DNA from: a virus
IMG/VR virus record: IMGVR_UViG_3300030333_002541
Span: 1-25,050 of that record
DNA: 25,050 nt
Strand: one strand, 5' to 3'
Below, in pieces: positions 8,569 through 22,100 of this stretch (the first letter of the stretch is position 1; each line of letters starts with the position of its first letter). The notes below the pieces were generated by a model, which saw only the letters and a program-made list of their open reading frames with translations, was not told the origin of the DNA and did not search any database. The translations under genes and the position numbers were made by a program.

Positions 8569-10134
8569 TTAAAACTCGACGATGATTTTGATGTCTTCTT
8601 TTTGATTGATGGACCTCGTAATAGATGCCCTATTATCAACGTATATAATCTCTCCAGAATATTTTTTAACTTCTGGTGGAGCAACTCCTTCTGTAAAGGT
8701 TTGTCCTAAGTTATACGTTTTATTATTTATTACGGTGGTGATACCGCTATAGTCTAGATCGATATTCAAATCAACTGATCCACCACTAATAACAGTTGTT
8801 CCTCCTGTTGCTACAGTAGATGAGAAATCATGCAACTCAAATCCATATTCTGGATTAGTCTTTGCTATACCTGCAGTAGTAAATCCTGCAAGAGCACTGG
8901 ATTGCCAATACTTAAGAACACGTGTTGTAGCATTCCAAGCAATAACTTGACCTACAGCAGTAGATCCTAAACCAACTGTTTGACGAACTCTGGAATCTGC
9001 AGTAAATGTTGCTGCAGTTACACCTGCTCCAGTTAATCTTAATGCATAAACAGCACTCGCTTGAGTGGCACTAACAACTGTAGAAGATGCATTTTCTTCT
9101 GGGTTCTTTACAAGACCAACTCTTGCAAATTGTTGTCCTGTAACAAAATCAGGGTTAGAGTCATCATTCTCTATACGAGAATAAACTAAGACTCTAGTTG
9201 CTCCTAACTCTCTATAAATGTCAGCACCATGTCCTCCTTGTGGAGGAATAATAACATTAAAGACTGCATCAGTACTACCAGCAGTGTTAGTAATACCACC
9301 TGTTTCTAAATCAACAGTACCATATGTGTATCCATCACCACCCTGTGTAACACTAATAGCAGATACTTGACCAGAAGAGTTAACAGTTACAGAGCATTTA
9401 GCATTATTTCCATTTCCATTAATGGGAACATTAGTATAAGTAGCAGCATTACCATAACCAGCACCTCTATTAGTAATAACAATATTCTTTAACTGGTTAC
9501 CAGCAAGAGCAGCATTACCTCTTACTGCAGTAATATTAGCATTAGTAGTAGTCATCCAGTCATCAGGAACTGGGATGAAATTAGTTGACTCAAACTTAAC
9601 CAAATCTCCTGGATTAATAGTATAGAGATACTTCCATAGATAACCATCACCACTAGTACCAGCAGCCTTTGGTTCCAAATCTGTGTGAAGAGGTTCATCA
9701 AGAGACGGTTTACCTAGTAAGTTATCTGGGTCATAACCATTAGCAATACAAATATAAACTCTGTAATCACTATTCATTACATAGTAATTTGCACCATAAA
9801 GGTTAGATGAACCAGTTTGTGCAGCAGTATTAGATCTACTATAATCGTCTCTATAATAATCGTATGTTGTACCTGAAGTCCACTGTAATTTTCTTACAAC
9901 TCTTTTTACGTCTCCAGCATTGATTTTCTTCAATGCTATCATAGTATCCCAATATCTATCTTCCTGATGAAAAGAATCCTTAGGATCAGGAACATTAGTA
10001 TCCCAATCTGACTGAACATCAGTTGCGTTCGGCAGATTAATAAAACTATAATAACTATTTGTAGTCGTCTTAATACCTGCTGCAAAATTAGCGGCATTCA
10101 AGACCCTCAATTGATCTGTTATAATAGCAGACAT
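8569..10134 (-). CDS. 8: Baseplate wedge protein gp8, enlarged by insertions
   Basis: This 521-residue protein aligns with T4 gp8 (334 residues, from memory) at two diagnostic places. Residues 162-192 (GDGYLWKYLYTINPGD..., then NFIPVPDDW) match T4 GDGYVWEYLFEIPPD... and YIVVPWPEE. The C-terminus, YSGEIIYVDNRASITRSINQ plus the final KEDIKIIVEF, matches T4 HSGEMIYMENRPPIIMAMDQ and its end. gp8 is a dimeric wedge component that binds gp7 and gp6 in the T4 baseplate. The extra length lies mainly in two insertions. One, at about 205-290, carries two glycine-aromatic modules (TNRGAGYGN at 221-229, TQGGDGYTYG at 263-272). The other lies at about 350-480. The first insertion resembles modules in the upstream gp7-like giant. 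A candidate late promoter lies 20 bases before the ATG. No strong Shine-Dalgarno sequence is visible. Confidence 0.92.
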   Translation of the reverse strand: MSAIITDQLRVLNAANFAAGIKTTTNSYYSFINLPNATDVQSDWDTNVPDPKDSFHQEDRYWDTMIALKKINAGDVKRVVRKLQWTSGTTYDYYRDDYSRSNTAAQTGSSNLYGANYYVMNSDYRVYICIANGYDPDNLLGKPSLDEPLHTDLEPKAAGTSGDGYLWKYLYTINPGDLVKFESTNFIPVPDDWMTTTNANITAVRGNAALAGNQLKNIVITNRGAGYGNAATYTNVPINGNGNNAKCSVTVNSSGQVSAISVTQGGDGYTYGTVDLETGGITNTAGSTDAVFNVIIPPQGGHGADIYRELGATRVLVYSRIENDDSNPDFVTGQQFARVGLVKNPEENASSTVVSATQASAVYALRLTGAGVTAATFTADSRVRQTVGLGSTAVGQVIAWNATTRVLKYWQSSALAGFTTAGIAKTNPEYGFELHDFSSTVATGGTTVISGGSVDLNIDLDYSGITTVINNKTYNLGQTFTEGVAPPEVKKYSGEIIYVDNRASITRSINQKEDIKIIVEF

Positions 10135-10154
10135 TTACTTAGACTTTTTTTCTT

Positions 10155-10161
10155 TATTTAG
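10155..10161 (-). promoter_or_regulatory. Candidate late promoter (CTAAATA) upstream of gp8
   Basis: On the minus strand the heptamer CTAAATA spans the TAA stop codon of the gp7-like gene (10158-10160) and is followed by a purine-rich run before the gp8 ATG at 10132-10134. CTAAATA and TATAAATA-like motifs are the late promoter type of T4-like cyanophages. The same heptamer occurs in the same relation to a stop codon before gp25, which makes a chance match less likely. Confidence 0.55.
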
Positions 10162-13100
10162 TAAGAACGTTTGACGTTTTTGATTCGACGTATTACAGGA
10201 GCTGTTGCCAACCCAGTAATTCCATTATCCGTTACAATATTAAACGCATGAGGGTCACTATCTCTAGTAACATTAGTCAATTTACCGAAAGTATAATTTC
10301 CGAAGTAACTATTGATTCCAGTAGTAACACTATCTGTAGAAGATACACTAACTGTGACTCTTTGAACCCCAGTAGTACCTACACCAACTACATAATTTTC
10401 ACTATATGAAACCGCCATAGCTTCATATATGTTATCTATAAAGGTAGATCCAATACCAACAGTTCCGATACCCGTTCCAGTACCGTAAGATGTTAGTCCA
10501 ATACCTGTGTTAGAATTATGTACATAGAAGATATCACCAACAGTTAAAGCAGATATAGTTACTGCAGTACCAACTCTGGTAGCATCTCTGAACAATTCAT
10601 TTACGTATAAGTCAAATATAAGACCAGTAGATGCAACTCCAACAGTAGTAGCAGCAATACCAGAAATAAATCCAAAATCACCTTGCATAACAGGAGTACC
10701 GAGTGTATCCGCAACACCAGTTGGTTCTCCTATTAGAACTAAAGGAGTAGTTGCATTGGTATAACCAGCACCTACCTCATCAACAGTTATAGTATTAACT
10801 GTACCAGCAGCACTTACAGTAGCAGAAGCAGTTGAAAGTGTTGTTACACCGAAGTACGTACTAATAGAAACAGTAGGTGCTTCAGTATATCCCATACCTG
10901 CATTTGTCAAATCTAGACTAATGGTTCCTGTATCAGAAACAATAGCAGTTGCAGCAGCAGAAATCTTAGGTGTATTCTCATCTACAATAATCAAATTCAA
11001 CTCAGAACCTGTGTATCCTTCCTCACTATCATCAAATAATGGACGGAGACTCTGAACATAGATTGTAGTAGATCCTACTCCAACATTACTAATGATTCTA
11101 GTAGAAGGAGTAATTGCAGATTCATTAATGATTCTTGCTTTAGAAACATATACACCATCAACAACAATATCATCCTTTTGCTTACTCCACGTCATAGGAC
11201 GTTCCATAGCAGTATTAGTAGTAATACCAGGACCGAAATACTGAACTGTGCTAAACTTATCAGATGTCTGAATACCGCTAACAATACGTTCAGTTTGATC
11301 GAATCCAAAAGTAGAAGACTTAGTAGCTTCATCACGAAGACGAATCTTATCACCCTTCTTGATTGTTTCAATAATATCAACAAATACTGAGTCAGCAGCA
11401 GAACCCTTAAAGTAATATACTTTTAAAGTATCACCTGCTTTAGGTGCTTCAAGGAAGTCAATAACACTACCACCCTTGAACTCGTAAGAAACTCCAGGAT
11501 CTTGTAAAATATCATTAATAAACAAAATCAAATTATCTTGAATTCTAATAGGTGATCCCTTAGCAGACCTAAGTGAAACAGGAACACCCGCTTTCTTAAT
11601 TGTAAATGATTTCTTAACTCCATCAAAGAATGGACTGAAGTTATCAAGAACTTCTAATTGTCCAAATGTCCAAGCAGAGAAACTATCATCATGAACTGAT
11701 TCAACAATAATCTGGAAATCCTTAAAGTTTGCAGGTGTACCAGTTGTTGGAATACCAGCAAAGTTTGCAGTATTAGCAGGAACAGTTAATACATCACCAA
11801 CAGCATAGTTACGTCCAGTATCACCAATTTTAAATTGAATTACACTATTACCTAAACCAACTGTAATATCAACGGTAGCATCAACTCCATTTGTAGTAGA
11901 ACCACCAGCAGCAACTAAAGGAATATTTTCATATCCTGTAGGAGCATCAATAAAGACTTTAGGTGGATTAGTAAATGTATATCCAGCAGAAACACCATCA
12001 GTAACTCCAATACTTACAATGTATCCACTTTCAACAACAGCAGTACCAATAGAAACAATATTTGGATATCCAGTAGCCCCTGAAGTACCAACTCCAACAT
12101 AAACCGTTTGAATACCGATTCTATAACCACTACCACTATTACCAATCGATATTGACTCAATAGTACCTAAACCAGAAACAATAGCAGTACCACCAGCAGC
12201 AACAAGTGGTTGATATCCCATTCCTTCAGAAGAACCAACATTAACAAGAATACCACCTCTAGGAAGAGTACCAACATTTAAATCAGATGTTACAGATGAA
12301 GCAGTACCAGTAAATGTTATGGAAGATATTCCACTAACATCTTCAGTTAAAGTGTAATCAACATCTGGTCCTTGGAATATTTCATTTAATAAGAATACAC
12401 CATTATTTGTAGAGAATCCAACTACACTACCAGACTCACTAGTTAATGTAAATGTCTTAGCAATGCCAGTAAAATCTTTAGATATAGAATCAAAGAGGAG
12501 GTTATCCTTATAAGCCTCACTGTCATCAGATTCTGCAGTTCTAATAAATGACCTTCCTTGGAAAGTAGAACGTGTTTGTAGTCCAGCATAACCTTCCTCA
12601 CCATAAGGAGGTTCTACAAAGTTAAGTGAATTACCTAGTATAGTGTAATTACCATCATACTTAGTAACAACAGCAGGGTCTGTAGATGTTGCAGTATGAA
12701 CTCCTAAGTCACTTCCTAACCATCCTCTATCTACTAATAATTGATCTGCAACTCCACCATAACCAGTAGATTTAACTCTCATGTATTCATCGTCAATCTT
12801 AATGATATCACCACCAATCATTGAAGCAATACCAGTAATACGAGCATTTACCTGGGATGCATTCATGGTACTAACCAATCCAACAGTAACACCAGTAGAA
12901 ACAATAGGAGATTGAATATTATTATCAAGAGCAATTAAACACTTAGTATCTTGCTTATGACATGTAATAGAATGACTATTACCAGTTCCAACTGTAGTAA
13001 ATCCTAAAGTTGTTGGAGGGGTCGCAAGAGCATCAGATGCAGTAGGTGATAGTCTAATAAGATCTTCACTAACCTTTACAGCATAAACAGTAGTTCCAAT

Positions 13101-16100
13101 TACTCCACCAGATGTAGCAATACCAGCTCCATCATAAGCATATGTAAGTTTCTCACCACTAACTAAGAAATGATCTGCAATTTGAATAGTATTTGCATCA
13201 ATACTAACAATTGAAGTATCTACTTCAGGATCCCATACCTTTCTAAAGATGGGTCTGTTTCTATGAGTAAGGTTAAAGTTACGTTTAACAACAGAAAGAG
13301 TACCACTATAAGTACCTTCTCCAGTACGGAATTGACCGATAGAATCTGAACCAGTTCCTATACCAATAGTAGAGATACCACCAGATCTTTGATTCTCAAG
13401 AGTTTGACCAAATACTCTTACCTTAGTTGCTATACTTGCATTTGGTGTAAAGTATAAGCAGAAATCGCTACCTGAGAATCCAGCACCAACAGTTCCTAAT
13501 CCTACATCTAATCCATTGCCATCATCATCATAAGTAAGAACTTCACCATATTCTGCAGAGTAAGTTTGAGCAGTAATACCATCACTTGAATGTGAAACAA
13601 GTAATTCAGTAAGAGCTGCCTTAGTATTTGTAGTATCCTCAATATTGACTATAAAATGAGCACCTTCATACTCTGTACTTGTAAATCCACAAATCTTATT
13701 CTCACCAGGAGTTCCAGAAGCAGAGATGGAAGTATAGAACGACTCCATCATTGATTCTATCATTGTTGTAGAACCAACTCCAGTAGCATTAGCATTAAAT
13801 TCATAATCAACAATCTTCACAGCACAAGTTGTATTAACACCAGCATTTGGATAGAAATTCAAATTGGTTGGCCCATTTGTTTCAACTCCAAATGTTCCAA
13901 TCATTGGACCACTGGAGAATGTACCATAATCGACAAATCCAGTACCAGAATCATTACCAGTTCTATCATGAATGATATTAAGTTCTGCTAATTGATGAGT
14001 GGCAATACCAGCTTCAGTTTGTACAACTTCAACTATTACTTTATTAGCAGCAGAATTAGAAGAACTAATACCAAGAATAGTACTTGCTGCTCCAATAGAA
14101 GTAGTTGTAGTAAATCCTGTGACTGTAACTAAATCACCTATAGAAGTTGATCCAATTCCAGTAACAGCACCAGTTCCAACACCAGTCATTCTATTGAAAT
14201 CAACAGCAAGGAAATCAATAACGTAATTGTTTAATTCATACTTAGTTGGATAGAAATTAACGTTAGCAAACGCACCACTAAAGACATAATCAAAATATCC
14301 TAAGAAACCAGAACTGTCTATGCTATACTGGTTAATATAAGAATAAGAACCATCTTGGACAATATTGAAGAATCCAGTTTGAGTCTCTCCAGTATAACGT
14401 GTGTCTTTTATATGATAGAAGTATCTGTGGGCAGAGAAGGTATCTTTGTTTACAAAATCAAACTTCTCAAAGGGGTCTGTTCTAGGAGTACTAGAGAATA
14501 AATCTCCAATATCATCGATGGATAGAACCCTATTAGTTCTTGCTTCCTCATAGTCAGTAAGAATCTTATTTTCTAAAACAATTTCTTTAGAAACTGTTAT
14601 TTGATTCGCACTGCTTATACCAGCAACCTCAACACTTAATTCAGAAGCTTGATCAAAATCTAATCTAGTATCAACATCAGTTACCGCTGATAAATCAACT
14701 TTAATACTTACTGTTTGAACTCCAACATTTGCAGAAGCACTACCCCTACTAGGGTTAGGGAATCCAATACCACCTGTTCCATAAGAACCAGCTCCTTGCT
14801 CATCTGCATCATTGGGTCTTCCATCAAAGGATTCAATCTCCATATCAGAGAACTTCTTAAATCCACTGGTATGAGTTATTTCACTAACTACATCTTTCCA
14901 TGTAGCATACTGAACAGGTGATTTAATAGCATATGAGAATGCTTGGTAATAATCATTATCAGCCACTCTTTGACGAGAATCATTTAAGAAACCAGTTATA
15001 TTTTGGTTTCCTTGTCTTTGCTCTACAAGAGGTCCTACATCAAAAGTAGAATCAAAAGATTCGATTGATTGGATAAATCCAACTTGATTAGATGATCCTC
15101 CTTCAATTTCCCTACCATCTTCAAATACATCACTAGTAGCAACTCTTAGAGTATTATTATTTCTATTCCAACCAATTACAGTACCTGTCTTAGTTCCTGT
15201 AAGTGTTTCTTGGGTAATTGTTTCTTTAAGATTAAAATCACCTTTTCTAGTAACTGGTTCAAAACCAGGGAAATGTTTTTCCGGTATTACTCTACCAGCC
15301 GAAGCATCAGGATCATATTCACCAGGATTATCATTTTCTAGGACAAAAGTAACTTTTGGATTAGCTCCACCAAAATTAGGAGTAATAGAATTAAGAGTAA
15401 AGAGATTATAATCATATTCACTAGAGTTATATCCAAATCCAGTAGTAGCAATGCCAACACCCTCAACTAAAACTTTATCACCCACAGCAAATGGGAAGTC
15501 TTGTCCCGAAGAAAAATCAGTATCAAGAGTTAGTTCAACAGTTGCTGAAGTGGTTGTAAATCCAACAGTTTCAATACCAACTCCATTAGAGTTATGAATA
15601 GGTATTATGGTTGGTTTAGGATCTTGAAGTCTCTTAGTATTTTTCTTAATAATAGCACTAGAAACACCAACTGATCCACTTACCTCAGTAACAATATCAC
15701 ATTCATCTAAAATTAATCCACTTACCCTATCTTTAACAATTAACTTAGGTGCAATAGAATAATTATGGCCACCAGAACTAAGTCCAATATGATCTAAAGT
15801 TCTAAACCTATCAATCTTAAAGAGACTTGGTAATGCTCCTGTTGGACGTAAAGTTTGATCATATGGGAATTCGTAACCAGGATTAGTAATATGAGTTGTT
15901 TGTACTTTACCAATTGAATCACTTTCAACTCTTAAAACACAACCATTACCATAAGTTGTAGCAGCAGCTCCTGTATATGTTCTTCTAACAGTAGAAATGC
16001 CAGGAATAATATTATAACCAAATCCTTTATTGGTTATCTTAACATCTGCAATAGGACCTAAAGCACCTTCAGAAGATGTAGTATATGAAAGGTCTGCAGT

Positions 16101-19100
16101 TATATTAGTATATTCTGCACTTTCTGGTTCCTTTGGAACATTAAAAGTAAACGTGGTTGATCCAATAGCAGATAGTTTAAAATTACCATCATATAAAGAA
16201 TCTACTAATTTAATTGTATTATAATTCTTAACAGTCTTATCAACCACAATCTCAGACTGAACTGTAGTAATTCTATCTGGATTAACCGGAGTTAAATTAT
16301 AATAAAGTATTTCAGGAGTCTTAGCATTAGTTTGTAAGAATACCCTTCCTCCAGTTATACCAACGCTTCCGCTAGTACTAACATCAAATTGATCTGGTGT
16401 TACTGTAAGGAATTCATGTTTAAAATCTTGATCTCTATAGAAATTAACTGAGAATGCAGAATAAGTTGTACCACCTGAAACATTAGCTAATGAACTATCA
16501 GCAACATTGAGTTCTAACTTTTGTCCTCTTGTTACTGTAAGAAGAGGGTTAATAGGAAGAAGAGAATGTGTTACTGCTCCACCAGTAGATGCTAAAGAAA
16601 CTGCTAATGGATATTGAATAGTAGCATTATGATAATTAGAAGCTAATCTAATCTGATCTGAATTATCTTTGATAACAAAATAACCAGAATTATCACTTAA
16701 ACCAGATACTGCACTAGTTGATTCATATATTACTTGATCACCAGTATTAAGTCCATGATTAGTAATACTAATAGTATTATTAGTGGTACTTACATCCCCT
16801 TGTAAGAAAGTTGCTAATCCTACAGTTGTCTTTCTATTATAATCATTATACTTAACGATATATGAAGAAGTAATTCCAGGTAGTACACTTAAAAAGACGG
16901 TATCACCAATTCCAAGACCATGAGCAGTAGTAGCAGTTGCAGTAACTACAACTTTCTCCAATATACCAGTTAACTGAGTATCTTGAGTAGTTAATGAATG
17001 TGTTACTCCAGTACCAACACTATGGAAATAAAGTTGTTCCGCAGCGGTAGATCCAACACCAACCACATAACCAGTAGAACCCATTCCAACTGGCATTGAT
17101 GTTAAACCAATAATATTCTGTCCTAAGTTAATAGAATAAACTTGTGTTGGAAGATTAAAGTTATTAACTCCATCAGTAGAAACTGAAACAACAGTTCCAC
17201 CACCACTTGAATAAGTTAAAGAATCTCCAGTATTAAAATTATGACTTGGAATATAAATTGATCTTGTTGGAATAGCAACAGAAGTACCAACCCCAACTGC
17301 TAAACCAGGAGCAGTTACAGATATAACACTATTAATACCCACACCTGCAGTAGTTCCAAGACCAACTACTTCTGATGGATCAAAATAAGTACTATTCTGA
17401 AGTTTAATTTCTTTATCTGTTTTAACACCAACGTTAAGAGTAAGAGCTCTTGGTTTTTCTTCAATTATTGAACCTTGAGTATAAGCAGTACCTACAGTTC
17501 CACCATATTCTCTTATTACTCGAATTCTTGAATTAAATTCATCAATATTTACAACAAACATTTGTTCTGTTGAAATACCAATTACATCAGTTGGTTGTAG
17601 AACTGCTACATCTCCATTAATTGGAATAAAGGTAACAATTCCTGTAACACCAGTACTTCCAATACCAGTTGCTACTTTAAATGTTGAAGTATTAACTCCA
17701 ATATTATAAACACCATCTAAATTAATAATAGACTGAGAAGATATTCCAGATACACTAACAAAGTCACCATTTTTGAAATCATGTGGTGCAGGTGTTCTAG
17801 CAATAACTTTCTTCTTATCAAGAGCTACTTCAAAAGTAACTCCATCCTTCTTAGTAGTAGAAGAAGAAATTTTAACTATATCTTTTCCACCAATTTTAGT
17901 TACTCTTGATGATGCATTAGAACCACCAGTTTCTGTATTATCAAATATTACTTGATCACCAACTTTATAATCGACTCCACCATATTCAATTTTAACAGAC
18001 TCTACACCACCAGTAGCAGCATAAACTATCGATGCAAAATCATCAACATTCTTGTCTGGACGTTTTACATATTCATAATCACTCGCATTAAACGAAAGTT
18101 TATATGGATAAATGTTTCTTACATAACCACCCTTATCAAGTTCAACTTTATCTGTAATTGAATCAGGACTGAAGTTATAAGAATCAGGTTTAGACTTAAA
18201 TGCTTCTCCAACTGCATATGGGAATACAGGAGTAAAATATTTGTCAAAAGTAGCATCCTGTTGGGAAGAACTATCAATAGTTGCAAAGTATGCGTAAGTA
18301 CCTTCTGGGTAATCAGGTGTCTTACAGAAACGACCATTATACTTGTCTAAATCACCTTTATTAGTAAATGTGTAATCATTAGTAAATGATCCCAATTCCC
18401 AGTCACCAACACTAGGTCCAAGTGACCTAGTAGCATTTAATTCATAACCAGGAACCATTCTCCTAATAGCACCACCATCAATATTGGCAAATCCATAAGG
18501 ACCATAGATTGGATTGCCATCATAAGCAAATCCTAGTATCGGAGAATGATTCTCAGAAACTTCTTCAGCATTTTCATACTCTAGATCATATGTACCATAA
18601 TCTTTCTCACCATTTAATTTTAGAGATGGTAACATCTCTCTTAATTTTCTAGGAGCATACAAATGGGTAAATTGTGATCCAAATGTAGCAGTACTAGGCT
18701 CCATAAAGCCATCATCAAGTTTAATTAATGACTTATAACGTTTTACATTATCCAGTTCCCATGCTTTAACTTTAGGTTCAATAACAGGTGCTCTACCAGC
18801 AGCATCTACAGCAGTCTCTACGCTTAAGAAAGATCTATCAGTAACAAATCCAACACCACCATTAACAACGGTCACAGAAGTGATTACACCGTCCTCTATG
18901 ACTGGAGTTAGTGTTGCATAAGTACCAATACCAGATGTAATGATTTCTGGTGGGGAATTATATCCTGTTCCTCCCCTAGTAACGATTACCTGGTCAATTT
19001 TACCATCTTGGATAACTGGTCTAAGTTCAGCACCAGATCCAGCAAGAAAATCGATATTTGGTGTTCTGTTGTAACTTACGATTGAAGAGTTACCATATCC

Positions 19101-22100
19101 ACTACCATTTTGGGTTAAATCAACCGTTGTAACAGATCCTCTTACAACAGGAATCATAGTTGCATGATAATCACCCAAAGAAGAAGAAATACCAAGTTCT
19201 CCACTAATTGAAACAGAAATTGGTTGATAATTGAATATATGAGTTCCTACTCCAACTCCAGTAAACCTAACATAGGTTCCATTATCATAAGATTCAGTTA
19301 AAGTACCTCCAACACCAGCAAGAGCAACTCTAAAGTTATTATTATCAACAACAAGAGCCTGATATTGTGCTGTAGTTACTAAACCGCTAATTGCAGTTCC
19401 TGTAGTCTCATATGTTAAAATTTCACCATCTTTATATCCATGATTCTTGATATTGATGGTATTTCGAGCCGTGTTGATTCCAGTGACCAAAACACTTCTC
19501 TTTTTATACTCATATCCCGTTCCTGGGTTTGTAATAAAGATTTTATCAACAACATTCTTCTTATCGACACTTTCAAACTTCTGAGTACCTGATCCTTTAT
19601 CAGAAAGGTCTATAGTGTTAATTCCAGCAATCGCATCATCATAATGGGAGTGTAATGTGATGGCAGTATTACTAGAAAGTCCAACAAAGTAAATTGAACC
19701 ATCACCTAAGGAAGTTGTACCTGTTCCAACGGCAGTACCATTGTTTTGACGATAGAATACTCTTTCACCATTATTGAATAGGTGGTAAGTAGTAAATCCA
19801 ATGATATTATCTGATGTATTAATACCAACTTCTACGTCAAGGGTTGGAGCATGTGTCCCTTGCTTCATTTTTGCTTCTGCTTTAGCACCTACACCATTAC
19901 CACCAGAAATTGTAATTTGAGGTTGTTCTAAGTAATCAAATCCAGCATATTTTACATCTATTCTTTCAAAAGATCCTTTTACATTAACATGACCAGTAGC
20001 ACCCACACCTGCATTGTCAGTAATAAGTAATTCGGGTGGATTTATGACATCATGTCCACTTCCACCATTCAAAACGTTAACTCCTTCTAATTCTCCATAA
20101 TAAATTGCATCTCTTGACTTATAATTTGCAAGTTCAACACCATTTACAAACATACCTGTCTTTTCACCAGGAATAGTTGTAAATTCCTCACCAGAGGAAT
20201 CAAAGACAGGTTCTGAGAACCTTCTTACAAGTCTTTGTGAATCAATTGCCTTATCTTTAAGTCTACTAGCAAATTCATGTGTCGTAATACCAGCCGAATT
20301 ACCACTTATATCAATAAACTTACCAGCATCGATGTTTGCACGAGAATATGCTAATTTAAATGATTGATCATCAACTTTATACGCAAAATATGAACCTTCT
20401 GTTAAAGGAGATAGTGGTAAAGTAGTCGTAGAAGTAGAAACAACTCCATCAATCAAAGTAGAGGTTGTTGTAGTACCTGGAACATAATAAACTTCATCAC
20501 CAGTGATAAAATCATGACTTCTAGAAGTTGAAATAGTTTCTCCAGAGAAAGTAGACGCAATTTTTACTGAAATACCTCTTAAGTCAGCATTAAGTTGCTG
20601 ATTAGCATAATAGGGAATAGACGAAGATGTTACATAAGTCTGATTCTCTGGTGTACCTTCAATATAATCATGTGGAGCATCAGTATGCCTTGGCCCCACC
20701 ATTTTTCTACCATTGTGGGTATGATAAGGTCCTGCATAAGGAACTCCACTCACAATACCAACAACGTTTAAATCATATGCATTAGAAACGTTTGCACTAA
20801 ACTTATAAGTTGGTTGCTTAACAGCAGGAAGTACTTCAGCCCTAATTAATTGATTTCTAGCTTTAAATGTATGTGCTAAATCTATAAATCCAACACCACT
20901 AAGAATTGCAATTTTATTAGAAGGTACATCAACTACTTCTGCACTACTTTCTGCAGAAGTTGTTTGGTCAACAAGAGTAACCTTATCACCAATATACAAA
21001 AGATGAACTTCTGGACATGTAATCTTAGTATTACCGTTACCAATATCTTCAACAGTCTCTACATTAAAAATATTAGGAACATTATAGATCCATTCAGTAA
21101 ATGATTTCTTAGTATCTTCTAAAATACCAAGGTTCTGTACATCAATCGAATCCCCAGTAACCATTTGATTACTTGGTCCAGGAATTACAAAATCAGAGAC
21201 AACACCTGTAATTCTTACAGTTATCTTATTACCATCATCATCATATCCGTAAATACTAGATTTTAACCTAACTAAGGCATCTCTATTAATAGCAGCAGTA
21301 TTATTAGAAAGTCCTAAGAATTGAGTTGTAGTAATACTAGTATAAGTAATTTCCTTACCATCAATTACTAGAGTCCCCGAAGATGGGAAACCAATAGTAG
21401 AATCAACATAGATTGTATTGACACTAGCAATTTCATCAGTTACAGTTCTAGTTGTAGGAGTAATACTAAACTTACCGTAGATAGATCCAGATTCACTAAT
21501 ATCTTTATCTGAACCAGCATCCAAACTTATTTGATATAATGTATTTCCTTCTCTATTATAGGAAATTACATTCGCAATTGAACCATATGAATAATTAAGA
21601 ACTCCATCAACAGCATCTTGATATAATGTTTGTCCAATAAGTTTATAAGGATCTCCAGAAAGAGCAACTACTACTAAATCTTCTGTTATTCTATAATCTG
21701 CATCAGAAGGTTTAATTGTATTTTCATATGGTTTTACGATAGTTGCTGTTGCACCATACAAAGCACGAAATAAAATCTCAAATGAATCATCAGTACCTTT
21801 TGTTGTATAAAGGTCTTTAGCCTGTTTTGCAAAAAGAGATTGGTCAAGTCCACTAACGAAAGATCTGTCCTGTAATCCAGGAACATAAAGTTCCTTATAT
21901 TTTCTGAAAAATTCAATAAGGAAAAGATTACTTAAGTTATGTACTACACTATCATCTACATGTGCTGCAGATTCTGAAGTTGAAAATGTAAGTCTATCAC
22001 TTTCATCACTATTAAACAAAGATGTAACTGCACTGAAAGCACGTTTACAATCAAAAAATTGTCTTTTACTTTTACTTGTATATGTTATTATCTCATTATC

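Noticed and set aside
8724-8731. AATAAATA on the minus strand, a 7/8 match to the late promoter
   Set aside because: It lies inside the gp8 coding region (codons for VINNK) and is not near a gene start. Chance matches are expected in AT-rich DNA.
18119-18337. Minus-strand open frames nested inside the gp7-like gene (also 11192-11383 and 21734-21916)
   Set aside because: They are out of frame with the giant gene, and their leucine-rich products look like frame-shifted readings of beta-rich coding sequence.
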